DNA from: Prinia subflava
Taxonomy: Eukaryota; Chordata; Aves; Passeriformes; Cisticolidae
DNA length: 64,000 nt
Direction: 5' to 3'
Assembly (NCBI RefSeq): GCF_021018805.1
Contig: NC_086259.1
Location: 14,351,001 to 14,415,000 of the forward strand
The stretch's first letter is position 1; each line of letters begins with the position of its first letter. Below the pieces are notes generated by a model. It was not told where the DNA came from, did not search any database, and saw only the letters and a list, made by a program, of their open reading frames with translations. Position numbers and translations under genes: made by a program. Shown here one piece after another: positions 12,601-23,560 of the stretch.

Positions 12601-15600
12601 GGACAAGGAGGGGGACAGGTGGGAGGACGTGTCAAGGTGCGTGTTACCCTTCAGACACAGCCTCCACCCCTGTGCAGCAGCCTCTGGGCTGGTGCTGGTT
12701 TTGGAGAGAACAAGTGATGCTGGACCCCAAGAAACAGGAGGGCAGTGAGTGCTTGGCAACAGGCTGGATCTAGCTCAGATGCCTGGCAGGCAGTGAGGAG
12801 AAAAGAGAGGTTTTTTGGGAAAGCTGTGCTGAATCCAGGTTACACCAAGTGTCTCCTCCATGCCTTTAGCCAGACACAGGTTCCCATTTTCCCAGATGAA
12901 TGGGAACAGCTCCCACTTCTCTATCTGAGCTTCTGCTTCAGACTGAGGAAAAATAAAAGCAGAAGGACTTGAATGGCAGTGGGAGAGAGGGAGGATTGCT
13001 CCCAGCCTGTGTGGGAGGGATCTGGATGGCACCCCAGCATGGAGGCTGCGCAGTGGTGGCTGGGGGTGACCAGGAGCATGGATGGGATGGTTGTGGTGGC
13101 TGAGGGCAAGCTGGACTTACACAATCCTCCTCCTGGGTGAGCTGGACAATGCGGTGCAGGACATCCAACAGACCTTCCCTGCCAGAGACAGATGGTGTGT
13201 GTGAGACCTGTGCTTGCCCTGGGGCCACAGAAGAAGCTGGAAGAGCTCTGTCTTCCCTCCCACCCTTGCCTGGGCTATGACTCATCTCTGACACTGCACC
13301 GGGTGCTGGCAATGGTGACCCTCCCCGTTGGAGCAGCCAGGATGGGCAGGCAACTCCTACCAGCCCATGGGCTTTTGATGGGAGAGAAAGCCAAGGTGGG
13401 TGCACAATTCCAGGCTGGCTCCAAGCCTGGGTGCTGCTGCTTTGCACTCACTTGGATTTGATGTTGAAGTTCTTCCCCAGGGAGACGTGCCTAATGGATT
13501 TGCTTCTGCCGATGGAGAGCACCAGTGTCACCATGTCGGGGTCAAAGCCTGCAGGAGATGGGACACACACCAAGATGCTTCAACAAATCCATGGAGGTGG
13601 CACCAAGGTGGGCCCTCACAGGACACCTGCAGAGCCACCAAACTGCCACGCTGGGATGCTGGAGATGCCCAGAGAAGTTCCTGGGAATCTTCCTCCCTTT
13701 CTGGCTTCCCCAAGGAGATTGAAGACCTGTGCAGAGCTGGAGTCCCTGGGAAATGACCTCAGGGAAGGAGCAGCCTCTGTGGACACTCCTGATATGGGAG
13801 TGCCAAGGCTGTGCTGAGCCATGGGAGAACTAAGGGAGCTGGAGATGTCACTTGCTTTCTGCCATCCCTCAAGGATGTGATCCCCACCACCCACCTACCA
13901 CCCTGGACAGCATGGGCTGAGTTCAGCTCCCAGGCAGCTGCCTGCACTCCCATCCTGGCTGCACCATCACCAGGGAAATGGGGCAGACACGGGCAGGGAT
14001 CTGCTCACCCAGCAGCTCAACCAGCCCAGGGCACCAGGCACCAACACCCACTATGGACTGTCCCTCCTGCACAGAGATGCTCTACTGGGAAAGCCAAAAA
14101 TAGAAGCATATTTTGACAAAAGTTAACCAGATATTTTGGGTTATGAGTGCGTGAGCTTTTGGAACATCAGTGTCCTGAAGGACTCCAAACCACATCAGCT
14201 TTCCCAGAGGCATTTGGCTACTGAGGAGTTGCATGGTCTGCTGTAAGATCTTAGCAAGGGTGTTTGAAAGTTTAAAACCCTTTAGGTGAAATTAACCACT
14301 GGCAGAGGTGATGTTTGCGATGATCAGGGTCACTTGCCCATGGCTTTGGAGGCCACAGCAGGACAAGGCTGGCAGCAGAGGCTACAAACACCTGCAGAGA
14401 GATGGGAAGTTTCTGCCCAGGGAGACCCTTTCAGTATTTCAAACCCTGAACCAGCAACACAAGACCACTTCAGATTCAGTGAACTGAAGAGGACTGTACC
14501 AAGAAATATGTGAAATGAGATTTTTTGGCAAGTCTTGAGGCAGGAGGGCATAAACAAATCACCACTCCATGTGCCAAGTGTCTGGATATGAAGGCCCAGG
14601 AGATGGAGGAGATTTTCTCCCAGGCTGGGCAAAAGCAGCCTACCATTGTCAGACAAGTCCAGGTGACTGATGGAGCTGGCATCAGGGATGAGATCCTGGA
14701 TGACTTGGGCCCCCGCTGATCTCAGCTTGGAAGAAACAGCAAGACATCAGTACAAGGGGAGGCAGCGAGCCCTGCAAACGAGATCCTTCTGTCGGGGAGC
14801 TCAGACAGGGCATGGACCTTCCCAGGCTGCCACGGTGGGAGCCCTGGCTGCAGGGGGGGTGCCCATGGCTGCTGGGCCCTCACCTCACAGCTGCTAAGAT
14901 CCAGGTGCAGGTCACTGATGTGACTGTTGTCTGCCAGCCCCTGCAGCAGTGCCCTGGAAAAGCCACCAAAGCCACCCCCATAGTGCAAGAAATGGGGGCA
15001 CCAGCACCTGCCACGGGGCACCCCCAACAGTCCAGGTAGTGGGAGTGGGATGCTGGAGAAGGCATCTGCCTCTCACAGCCCCTTCCATCCATCCTCCCCA
15101 CCCCCCTGACCAAGGTCTCCCCAGGCTATGCCCACCCCAAACCCATTCCCTGCAGTCCAGTCGCACCTTACAACATCGGCTGGCAGCTTGGTACCTGCCA
15201 GGGAGACGTGTCTGAGGGAGCAGGCCTGGCTGAAAAACTCCTTGATGTCAGGGGAGATGGTTTTCACCCTCCTGAAAAGGATGGGCACAGCGTGGCAACA
15301 ACTGCAACCCAGCACCAGCCATTCCCCTGGATACCACACCCCCCTCACACCATCCCAGGGCTTACTTGTGGGAGTACATGTTTTTGGAGAGATCCAGGTG
15401 GATGAGGCTGGTGTGGGATCCATGGACCAGGGCTCCAAAGAGCTGCCAGGGTGGGGATGTGAGCCATGTGGAGCTCAGAGGCTGTGCAGCCCCTCACACA
15501 GCCCAGGGATGGAGGGGGACTGAGGGCAGGGCTCACTGCCAGGACGCCCTGCATGGTACTCACAGCATCCAAAGGACAGTCTGTGCCAGCCAGGCTAAGG

Positions 15601-18600
15601 TGGGACAGCGAGTGGCAATGGCGAAGGAGGCTCTGCAGGTTCTGTGAGCAGAGGGGGCTCAGCAGCTTTGCCCCTGAATCCCACCCCCCACCCAGCATCC
15701 CACAGCCCTGGAATCCCAGTTCCAGCCTGTCCCCTCCCTCCTGCTGAGCACAGGGGTGAATCGTGCACACATGAACCCACTGTCTCATGGGATGCATCCT
15801 TGCTCCAGATGGCATCCCCACACTCCCACAAGGACATGCAGAGGGATGTCCCCAGGGTGTCCCCAGCTGCTCCCAGGCAGGCACGGGGTGTTGCAGCCAT
15901 GACACCCCCATCCCTGGGGTGCTGCAGGGCAGGGCACAGAACAGAGGACACCAAAGCCATCCAAGCCACACTGGGGACAGAGCCTGAGTGATGTCACCCC
16001 ACGCCGTCACAGCATGCACACTCACACTGATGTCATCCCCAGCCAGGGTGCCGGGGTTTCCAGAGAGGTCCAAGTGCCGGAGGGAGAATCCAAAGGCTTT
16101 GTTATCTGTGAGGGCTTTGCATAACGTGCTCATCCCTGCTCGGAGAGAGTGGGAGAGATGGATGGCTGTGGGCTCCCTGCACTGGGGAGAGCCATGGAGC
16201 AGAGCAAGGGAACTTCCCTCCAGCTGGGTGACAGGACATCACATCCATGCAGGTGCCCTTTCCAGAGTGTCCCTGCTCCCCCTCCAGTCACCCCTTTTGT
16301 GGAGTGGGGCAAGGGCATCTGGGCTCTACCTTTGGCTGTGAGCGTTGTCCTGGCCAAGCTGAGGCTCTGCAGACCCTTGGAACTCTTCTCCATGTACCGG
16401 CTGAGGGCAGTGACCCCTGATGGGAGCAGAGAGCTCTGAACGGCTGTGCCAGCACAGCTGGGAGTCCCTTCCACCCTGAGCTGCAGCCTCCAGGACAGGA
16501 GGCAGCTGCTGCTGGGATCTGGAGTTGAACATGGGGTTTTGTGGGTGTAAACTCATCTCAGCCCTCAATTTGAGTACCTCTGTCCTCCAGCTGGTTGCCA
16601 GCGAGGTTGATGGTGTGCAGGACAGAGTCAGGATGGCTGCTGAGCGCCTGGGCCATCCTCTGCACAAAGTCACTGTGGGGAGAAGAGTCACCCATCTGAG
16701 CAGTGCTTGGACACCTCCAGGAAGCACAGCCAACCCTGCAGTCTCACAGAGACATGGCACCAGCTCCTGCCTGTGAGACACACCTGGCTCCCTCTGAGCA
16801 GCCAGAAGGAAGCAGAGCACCTCCAGGGCAGGTGGTATTCACTGGCCTTCCAGGCTATGGGAGCCTCTGCTCCCAGTGAGCTTCCCAGTGTGGAGGGGAT
16901 GGAGCCACCAACCCCTGGCACAAGGGTCCATGTATGGACCTCCCTGCTCCATGCACTGAGGGAAGAACCACCAGGCTGCCAAGATCCTGCTCATCATTGC
17001 CTTGCAACACCTTCACTTACGCTTTCAACCCACTGTTCTCCAGCACCAGCTCCTCCAGTGCCACTGATTTGCTGAGCATGTAGAGCAGCTGCTCTGAAAT
17101 CTCCTGGTTCTGGTGGGGAAGAAGAAAGCCTTTCTGGGAACCTGGCCACCTCCAGTGCACCCAGAGCCACAGCACCAGCACTCACCAGCCTGAAATCCTT
17201 GCAGGAGAGCTTGGTGAACCACAGGTTGAAGGACAAAGCAGCAACACTCAGTGCCACATCCCTGCAGGGTGACAGGGACGAGGGAGTCGAGGGCCAGGAG
17301 GAACCAAGGCTAGTTCCAAATGGGTGACCCAAAACACTCAGCTGGGGTGAGTCCCAAAACATCCAGCCCCAGGGTGCCCCAAAACACCCAGGATGCCAGA
17401 ACACATCAATTCCATAGTGCCCCAACCTCAGTGTGCCCCAACACAATGTTCAACAGAACAGAACTGGGGATTGTGGGTTTAAAGCAACCCACAGGTACAG
17501 ATCATCCTCCCCAGATTATTCCCTTAGGGAAAATAAAATTAATCAAAATATTTGCATGCTTCTGTCTAAACCTCAGGGTTTTAAATTCTTTTTAACTCTG
17601 AGCTGTCATGTGAGCAACACCACAGGCTTTGCTTGAGTGGAAACAAGTTTCTTTTTTACTTCCTCCTCCAAAGAAATCTCTAAAACTGTCTCCTTTTTGG
17701 CCAGCTGAACACAGATCCTCTGTTCCCCAAAACACTCACCCCAGAACTTTGACTCACTGCAGCCCAGCCTCCCCTGAGAGCTGAGCCCTTGCTCCATCTT
17801 TCTTGGGATGGCATCGTGGCTGAGCCCCTCAGGGAGAACTCCAGGCACAGCTGGAGCTCACAACCCCACTATCAGGTTATAATCAGGTTATAATCAGGTT
17901 ATAATCAGGTTATAATCAGGTTATAATCAGGTTATAATCAGGTGATAACAAGGCCATAACAGATATCTGGGGGCTGGTAGGGAGCAGGGCAAGTTTCAGG
18001 GTGGCAAGCTGCACCAGCTGCTTTGCATAGGGAAACACCTGACAGCCACGAGCTGCAAGAAGCTGCCGTGACATTGGGTCATATTGCCATAAACAGATCC
18101 CGGGCTGATCTAAGAGTTAAAAATGAACAGAGAGGCTGCCTGGACTCTCAGCTGCTGCCCCATGGGATGGGGCTCAGAGCGTTGGGTGAGGGGAAGTGTC
18201 AGGCTGCAGATGTGGCATCCCTGGGGCGTGTAAGATGTAAAAGCTCCTAACGTGGGCAGAAGAGTGTGTTGGGCCCCCCAGCAGGGACAGGGAGAGTGAG
18301 GATGACTGTGGTACATGGAACACTGCAGGCAGCCTGGCTGGGGGACTCACCTGCTCTCCAGGTGGCTGAAGTCCAGCAGGTTGAATTCCCGGCAGTCCTG
18401 GCTGTGGTAAATGTTGTCCACGTCCTTCCCAGAGGATGGACACATGGATCAGGCTCAACACAGGGTCCTGGGGAGGGCTCAGGTGCCTGGTGCTGCTGGA
18501 GGGAGCTGAGCCCTTGGGGAGCCTCTTCTGGGGGAGTCCCTTGCCTAACCCCAAGGCCTAAAACCTTCCCTATTTCCCTGGCTGGCAGAGGACATGTCCT

Positions 18601-21600
18601 GGCTTGGCAGGACAGATGGGTGAGTCTTGAACAGCTTCTGCAGGGAACGATGAGAAGACAACACACCCCAGGCTGGTGGGAGTGAGGGTGTGGGGAGAGA
18701 TGAGCTGAGATCAGAGTCCAGAGGAAGGGGGGACAGTGAGTCCTGCTATGGCTGGGTCCCAGCAGGATTCTCCTCTACTAGGACACTCAGCAAGGTCCCA
18801 GATTTCCAGGGGCTCCCCTTTGGTCACAGTCTGGGAAACAAAGTGGTCTAAGGCACCCCACTGCCTCCTGCACTTTGATTCCAGCCAGGCAAGGCTGCAG
18901 TTCCCAGATCTGGACAGTCCCAGCCCCAGCAGCTCCACAAGGCACCCACAAGCATCCTGCTCCCCTGCCCACCAAGTGTCACACTGCCACTGCTCCCCCA
19001 TGGGATGGACCAGCTCACCCACTGGATCTCCTCGCGGAAGGCAAAGCCGTTGTAATCACACAGGGCAGCGTAGGTCTCTGAGAAACCCCCTGCAAAGAGA
19101 AGGCACTTTTGGGGGCAGATCTTCCCACAGGAACACAGAGGAGAACTTTGGGGAGAGTGGGAAACAGGAGAGGGATGGCAGGGACTCAGAAGTGATGCTG
19201 AGGGCTCCCCCTTCACTCCTCAAAGGGGAGAGAGATCTACTGTCAGCCCCCAAAGAGGGGCTGTGGCTGGCTTTGCTTGATCCATGTGGATACCAGGCAC
19301 GGCACATTACTGTGGTGATAATGGAAGTATCCTGCTCCAGACCAGGTTACAGGAAAAGCTCCTGGCCCTGCAGTGATGCCATATGAGGTGGGTAGAAGCA
19401 TGCAGAGCTAGCAGGTGAATTCTGAGCAAGATTGCCTGCTATCCTGCTTCTTCCTGGAGAACTACATCCCCTCAAACCTGCTTCTGCCCCAAGGGATGGG
19501 GTGGGCTGGTGGACAGCAGACCCCAGCAGCAGGGCTCCATCTGACCAAAGCCATCACAGGTACCCTGCTGGCAGAGGTGGGGCTGTCAGCAGAGCTGCTG
19601 TTGATGGATGCAGGGCTGGAATGGTCCCCAGGGTGCTCCAACCCTCCTGGTCCTGCCTGAGGGAGGTTATGGCTGGACTTACCACAGGGCCCAGGGTTGC
19701 TCTGCAGCATTTCCTCCAGTGAGTCTGTGATCTGCTGGATCCTCTCATACAGATTGGGTGGGGAGTTCTTGAGCAGCATCCTGGGGATGGAGCAGAGGGG
19801 ATGTCAGGATGGGCCAGGAGAAGAGCATCCCCACCACTTTATCTTAGCTGCAACCCTTGTGTGTAGGGTGGTCAGAAATATTCAGTCAGGGAACAGGGTT
19901 TTGCCTCCATCCATGTGTTTTTCTCCTGCTTAAAGCACTGTTGTAGACCCATCCTAAATTTGTGATTTTCTAGCTGCAGGTGTCCCGGTTCATGGCAGGT
20001 GGGTTGGAGCTAGATGATCTTTAAGGTTCCTTCCAACACAAACCATTCCAGGATTCTACAGTCTGGGGCTTTTCTGGGCAAAGGGGTTGCTCTGGTTCCT
20101 ACACAACCACCCCTCAGGAGTAGAAGACTCTTACCCAAGGGATGAGTCTGGAAAGACTTTCTTAAGTGACATGGTGACATGGATAACAACGTGTTCCAAA
20201 TCATCCAAGGACATGAACCGGAAGGCATAAGACGCTGCATATGTTTCTATGACAACCTGCAGGGTCCAAAGGATGAGAGATGCCTGAGTGAGCTGGCAGC
20301 ACACAGCGTCCCCAAGCCCCCAGACACAACAGTGGCAGCCATCAGCTCCTCACTGCCAACCCAGCCAGAGCACCGTAAGCACAGGGAACACTGCAAGCAC
20401 CAGGAATTTAAGATAAAATACATTAGTGTGCCAGAATAAGGCATAAAACTCCTGAAAATTCAACTTAAGCTGATGCAGAGGCAGCCTGATGCAGTGAGGT
20501 GAGAACAGCCTTGTCTCTGCCTGCAGCAGCTGCAGCTGTGGATGGAGGTTTCCTCCCTGAATTTATTTAAGTGAGGTTTAGGGCTTTTTTAGCTTATGGT
20601 TCCTACCAGAAAAAAACCAAACCCAACAAAAACCCATGGCAACATGCTCCCTGATTTAATTACACGCTGATTGAGGCGTGGGAGCAGGATGACAATTATC
20701 TACTGGCATCGTGCGAGGACGGCGCTTCCGCCAGTGCCCGGGGCTGTGGAGGCAGGGGAGCGTAGGGCTGCACATTAACAATCCCTGGGCTTTCTACATC
20801 TCAGTCAGGTGTCTCGCCCCCCTCCACCCTGAGGTTTCCACTCCCTGCACCCCTCAGTCTCTGCCCAGCTCCTTCAGTTCCCTCCCCCGGAGCTCAGCCA
20901 CGCAGCCTGCTGAGCAGCAGAAACCCCGTGTGGAGGCTGAGGCCATGGCTGCTGCTGATGCTTTAACAAGAAAAAGCCAGAAAGGACATTAGAAAGGACC
21001 AGACAGGAGAGTAACCAGGACTATAGACCTATTTCAGCCAATACATCCAAGCCTTGATATCCAATTCCTCTCTTCCATGGTTCCCACAGCCACATCTGCC
21101 CTATGTGCCCGCCTCTCTCTAAGAGGATTAACAGGGTTTAAAACACCCTCCTGCTAAATTTGTCTTCACCTTGGTAAGCCTGCAGCCGTTTGTCACCTTG
21201 TCCCTGCTGAGCAGGAGGTGCCATGGCCAGACACTGTCCGTGGATACCAGAGGGGAAAAAGTGCAGGCACCCACCCAGCTCCAGGGCAGTACCCCTGGTG
21301 AGGATTAACACTGGTGACCCTCAATGTGCAGTGGGGGACCAGAACACCCCCAGATCCTATGGTGAGCTCCAGACCTACGGGGGAGTGGGCAGAAGGGGGA
21401 TAATGCCCAGGTTAGGTTGGTCTCAGTTGTTGGTGCCACTCACCACACTGGCCTCTTGGACTGTCATCTCCTTCACCTCCAGGAAGCTGAAGCTGCTGTG
21501 AACCTGTGGGTGAGAAGAGCAGGATCAACCCCAGTGCTGATGGAGAAAGGAAACCCAAGGGTGCCCCCCCAACTCCCACACTTTCCCATTCCTCAAGTAG

Positions 21601-23275
21601 TGCTTGGCCTTGGCCCCACCCTTCACCAGCCCTCAAACAAGACCCTCTCCCCTTCCCCCCATTTCTCTCCTCATCCTGCTCTTGAGAGCTTCCCAGACCC
21701 TGTGGCCCAGGTGACCCATGGGTCACTCTCCCCAGTGCCCCAAGGCCCCCCAGGAACCCCAGGGCTGTGCCATGGCACAGGGTCCCCACACTTACTCTCA
21801 CTGGCAGCATCACAGGCAGCACATAGGCTCGCCAGGGTGTCAGGACCTAGGCAAGGGGTGACAAGGGACCATGGTGACATGGGAGCCACCCCTGTCTCTC
21901 ACTGCAGCCATAAAACACCTTCCTGGGGAAACCAGGAAAGCAGGAACCAGGCTGGACTCTGCACATACCAAGATAAAGTCATCATACTTGGATTTCACCT
22001 GCAGCTGGATGCTCAGCACCAGGAGCACCTTCTTTGTTCCCAGGAAGGTGGTGATGCCCTCTGAAAAGACCAATGTCCACAAGAAATTAGGTGGCTGAAG
22101 TCAGCTTGGTCCTCTCCCATGCGTCCTGCTGTTCTTGGGGATCCTGTCCCCTCCTGAATCATCTTCTCTCCCTCTAGCAGACCCTGATTGCTCTCAGACA
22201 AGCCTCACACTTCACCATCTGTGGGTATCCTTTACTGTTTGGGTGATGTTCCCACCTCCCCATCTTCTGCCACAGCCTCAATCAAGCACAGGGCTTTAGG
22301 GCTGGTTCACACTGCCTGTGCTGCCTCACCCACTGGGAGTTGGCACTCAGTGATAAGCGGGTCCTGATTTCCCTTCCTTCCTTTCCAAATTTTCCACTAG
22401 GGAGCAGCTGGTCCCCCAAGTCCTTCCCCTCCACAGAGCAGCCAGGGTGGTCACATGTGCCAACCTCCCCAAGTTCACGGACTGGTCGCTCCCACAGTCA
22501 GTGGGCCAGTGTGAGCATCGCTCCTGCCTTGAGAACCACCTCCATGCCCTCCTGGTTCACACCTCACCAGGAGAAACAGGACCAAACCACAGCTGCCCAT
22601 CACTGTGCAGAGCAAACCAGGCCTTCACAAGGACATCGAGCCCCATGGGTCCAGTGGCTCGAGCCACGCGTCCCCAGGGACCCACCTTGGTAGAGCAGGG
22701 CCTGAGGCTGTGGGGACACGGTGACCCAGCTCCCTCCACCTCACTGCAAGCCTCGCTGGGCTAATGAGGCTGAAGGGCCCCGAGATCCCTGCGGCCTTTT
22801 GCTTTTTCAGTCGGCCAAGAGAAGGCTGTGAGCAGTGGTACTTCACACGCCCCCACGCTGAGCTGCAGGCTGTGCCTTCCTGGGGAGCTGCTGGGGACCC
22901 CCAACTGGCCAGGGGAACCCAAGCCCACGGGACTGAGCAGCACCAAGCTGCACCCCCAAATCCGGCAGCTTGAGCTGTGCAGAATCCCATCCTTGAGGAG
23001 CCAGGTTATCTGAGGATGCTCTTGGTCCAAGGTCCATCCTCAGGCAGATGAGTTTTGCGGACAAGAGGAACCCCCAGATACTTCATGGGCCCCCCTTAAC
23101 CTCAGCTGTTGCAGCTGAGGGGCCCAAAAGTGCCTCTGCCAAGCCCAGCGAGGCAAAGCGGGGCCAAGCAGGCCCCGTAGGGCAGCGTCCATGTGGCAGC
23201 GATGCCCCGGCAGCGCGGCGGCGGGCGATGCTTACCTTGCAGCTCGGCGGGGATCCCTCCGGGGCCTGCAGCCAT
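888..23275 (-). CDS. CARMIL2: CARMIL2 (RLTPR), capping protein regulator and myosin 1 linker 2; 40 coding exons
   Basis: Exons in transcript order: 23236-23275, 21969-22060, 21796-21846, 21444-21503, 20135-20256, 19683-19780, 19019-19089, 18351-18424, 17186-17261, 17021-17103, 16578-16672, 16330-16416, 16026-16135, 15564-15641, 15366-15442, 15167-15271, 14884-14953, 14644-14725, 13452-13548, 13121-13178, 12419-12591, 11669-11737, 10943-11036, 10778-10873, 10049-10177, 8996-9109, 8689-8864, 8129-8216, 7584-7700, 7030-7096, 5727-5998, 4071-4174, 3261-3666, 2873-2992, 2617-2653, 2370-2438, 1835-2080, 1492-1599, 1149-1259, 888-1063. All borders are GT-AG and all phases join; the total is 1465 codons plus stop, close to the human protein (about 1435). 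The start ATG sits in a GC-rich exon and the next codons resemble the family N-terminus. In mammals CARMIL2 is a cytoplasmic scaffold that binds actin capping protein, membrane and vimentin, and is needed for CD28 costimulation of T cells. Lying directly downstream of CTCF favours CARMIL2 over CARMIL1/3. The last three exons are the least certain. Confidence 0.93.
4071..7700 (-). CDS. CARMIL2: CARMIL2 exons 29-32: linker and capping-protein-binding region (CPI and CSI)
   Basis: These exons encode about residues 856-1041. Exon 31 (5727-5998) ends with the capping-protein interaction motif [19 protein letters not shown] (residues about 985-1003, bases 5739-5795), which fits the LxHxTxxRPx(6)P pattern. 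Exon 32 (4071-4174) carries [17 protein letters not shown], corresponding to the CARMIL-specific interaction region. Together these bind the CP alpha/beta heterodimer and weaken its barbed-end capping, the defining CARMIL activity. The linker in exon 31 is alanine/proline-rich and unusually GC-rich. No key CPI residue is missing. Confidence 0.92.
6050..6080. repeat. (CAT/ATC)n microsatellite in CARMIL2 intron 30
   Basis: About ten near-perfect CAT triplets with one or two CAC interruptions. They lie about 50 bp upstream (in transcript sense) of the acceptor of the CPI exon. Such a tract is length-variable by nature; no coding role. Confidence 0.9.
8129..11036 (-). CDS. CARMIL2: CARMIL2 exons 23-28: helical homodimerisation domain
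   Basis: These exons encode about residues 623-855, a leucine-rich, coiled, mostly helical stretch matching the CARMIL dimerisation domain. Landmarks are [25 protein letters not shown] (shortened here: [18 protein letters not shown]) in exon 23, [13 protein letters not shown] in exon 25, [13 protein letters not shown] in exon 26 and [19 protein letters not shown] in exon 28. In the family this domain makes an antiparallel dimer of two LRR solenoids. Exon 24 ends at a weak donor (GTTGGA), but its reading frame and its continuation into exon 25 are exact. Confidence 0.88.
10491..10660 (-). mobile_element. CR1 LINE 3'-end fragment, minus orientation, in CARMIL2 intron 24
   Basis: The plus strand reads ccatgaaaaggtttgggttg, then a run close to the antisense CR1 consensus (TGAGGTCCTCTCGTTCCAAC, then GCAACCTGTTCC), the typical avian CR1 tail signature reversed. 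It is a 5'-truncated dead copy between exons 24 and 25. The short terminal repeats usual at CR1 ends are not evident. Confidence 0.8.
11669..19089 (-). CDS. CARMIL2: CARMIL2 exons 7-22: N-cap and leucine-rich repeat solenoid
   Basis: Sixteen short exons cover about residues 155-622. Exon 7 carries the hallmark N-cap sequence [20 protein letters not shown], nearly identical to the mammalian protein. The repeats follow with regular LxxLxLxxN/C spacing, for example [11 protein letters not shown] (exon 13), [11 protein letters not shown] (exon 14), LIHLDLSKN (exon 15), [11 protein letters not shown] (exon 16), LHLDLSSCE (exon 17), LDLSDNGF (exons 18-19) and [13 protein letters not shown] (exon 21). 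The LRR horseshoe is the platform for CARMIL protein contacts, including the CD28-CARMA1 pathway in T cells. Most LRR exons are 58-110 nt, as in the human gene. Exon 22 (11669-11737) is isolated between two larger introns but matches the expected VVWDRNN segment. Confidence 0.9.
17871..17947. repeat. 11-bp tandem repeat, seven units, in CARMIL2 intron 8
   Basis: Seven head-to-tail copies of atcaggttata start at 17871, 17882, 17893, 17904, 17915, 17926 and 17937. The first six are identical and the last has one change (ggtgata). It is an AT-rich island in an otherwise GC-rich gene. The perfect identity suggests recent expansion. Confidence 0.95.
19683..23275 (-). CDS. CARMIL2: CARMIL2 exons 1-6: PH-like N-terminal domain
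   Basis: The six exons encode roughly residues 1-154. Exon 1 is only 40 nt of coding sequence (ATG at 23275-23273). Exons 2-5 give the pleckstrin-homology-like fold used by CARMILs to reach the plasma membrane. Visible family landmarks are [10 protein letters not shown] at the end of strand segment one (exons 2-3), the FLEVKEM strand (exon 4), and [16 protein letters not shown], which ends the PH region (exon 5). Exon 6 is an acidic helical linker ([17 protein letters not shown]). Introns here are 0.1-1.2 kb. Confidence 0.88.
19975..20062 (+). mobile_element. CR1 LINE 3'-terminal fragment, plus orientation, in CARMIL2 intron 5
   Basis: The sequence around 20005-20060 (ggttggagctagatgatctt, then aaggttccttccaacacaaa, then ccattccaggattctaca) matches the common avian CR1 3' end, finishing in an ATTCTA-type terminus. 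It is a very short 5'-truncated copy. Confidence 0.8.
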
Positions 23276-23560
23276 GCCTGGGACCGCGGGGTCACCTGCC
23301 CGGGGATGCGGGTCTCAGGGCAGCATCCTCGGGCGCCGCGGGAAAAGCACCCTGCCGGGAGGAAGCGCTGAGGTTACCAACCGACAGCGCCGCCGCCTCG
23401 GTGCCTCCTCCCCCTCCCGGTGCCTCTTCCTGCCCCGTCAGGCGAGATTTACCGCCTGAGCAAGAGAAGCGAAATGAAAGCGACGGTGCCCACGGCCCAC
23501 CGGCCCCGCCGGGAGGAGAGGGCGTCGCTACCCAGCACCGCTCCTCTCCCGGCACGGGAG
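23100..23560 (-). promoter_or_regulatory. CARMIL2: CpG-rich CARMIL2 promoter / first-exon region
   Basis: This stretch is markedly GC- and CpG-rich compared with the flanking DNA and contains the first coding exon (ATG at 23275). No TATA box stands out. Transcription start and any upstream untranslated exon cannot be fixed from sequence alone. The stretch is the natural promoter candidate for minus-strand CARMIL2 transcription. Confidence 0.55.
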
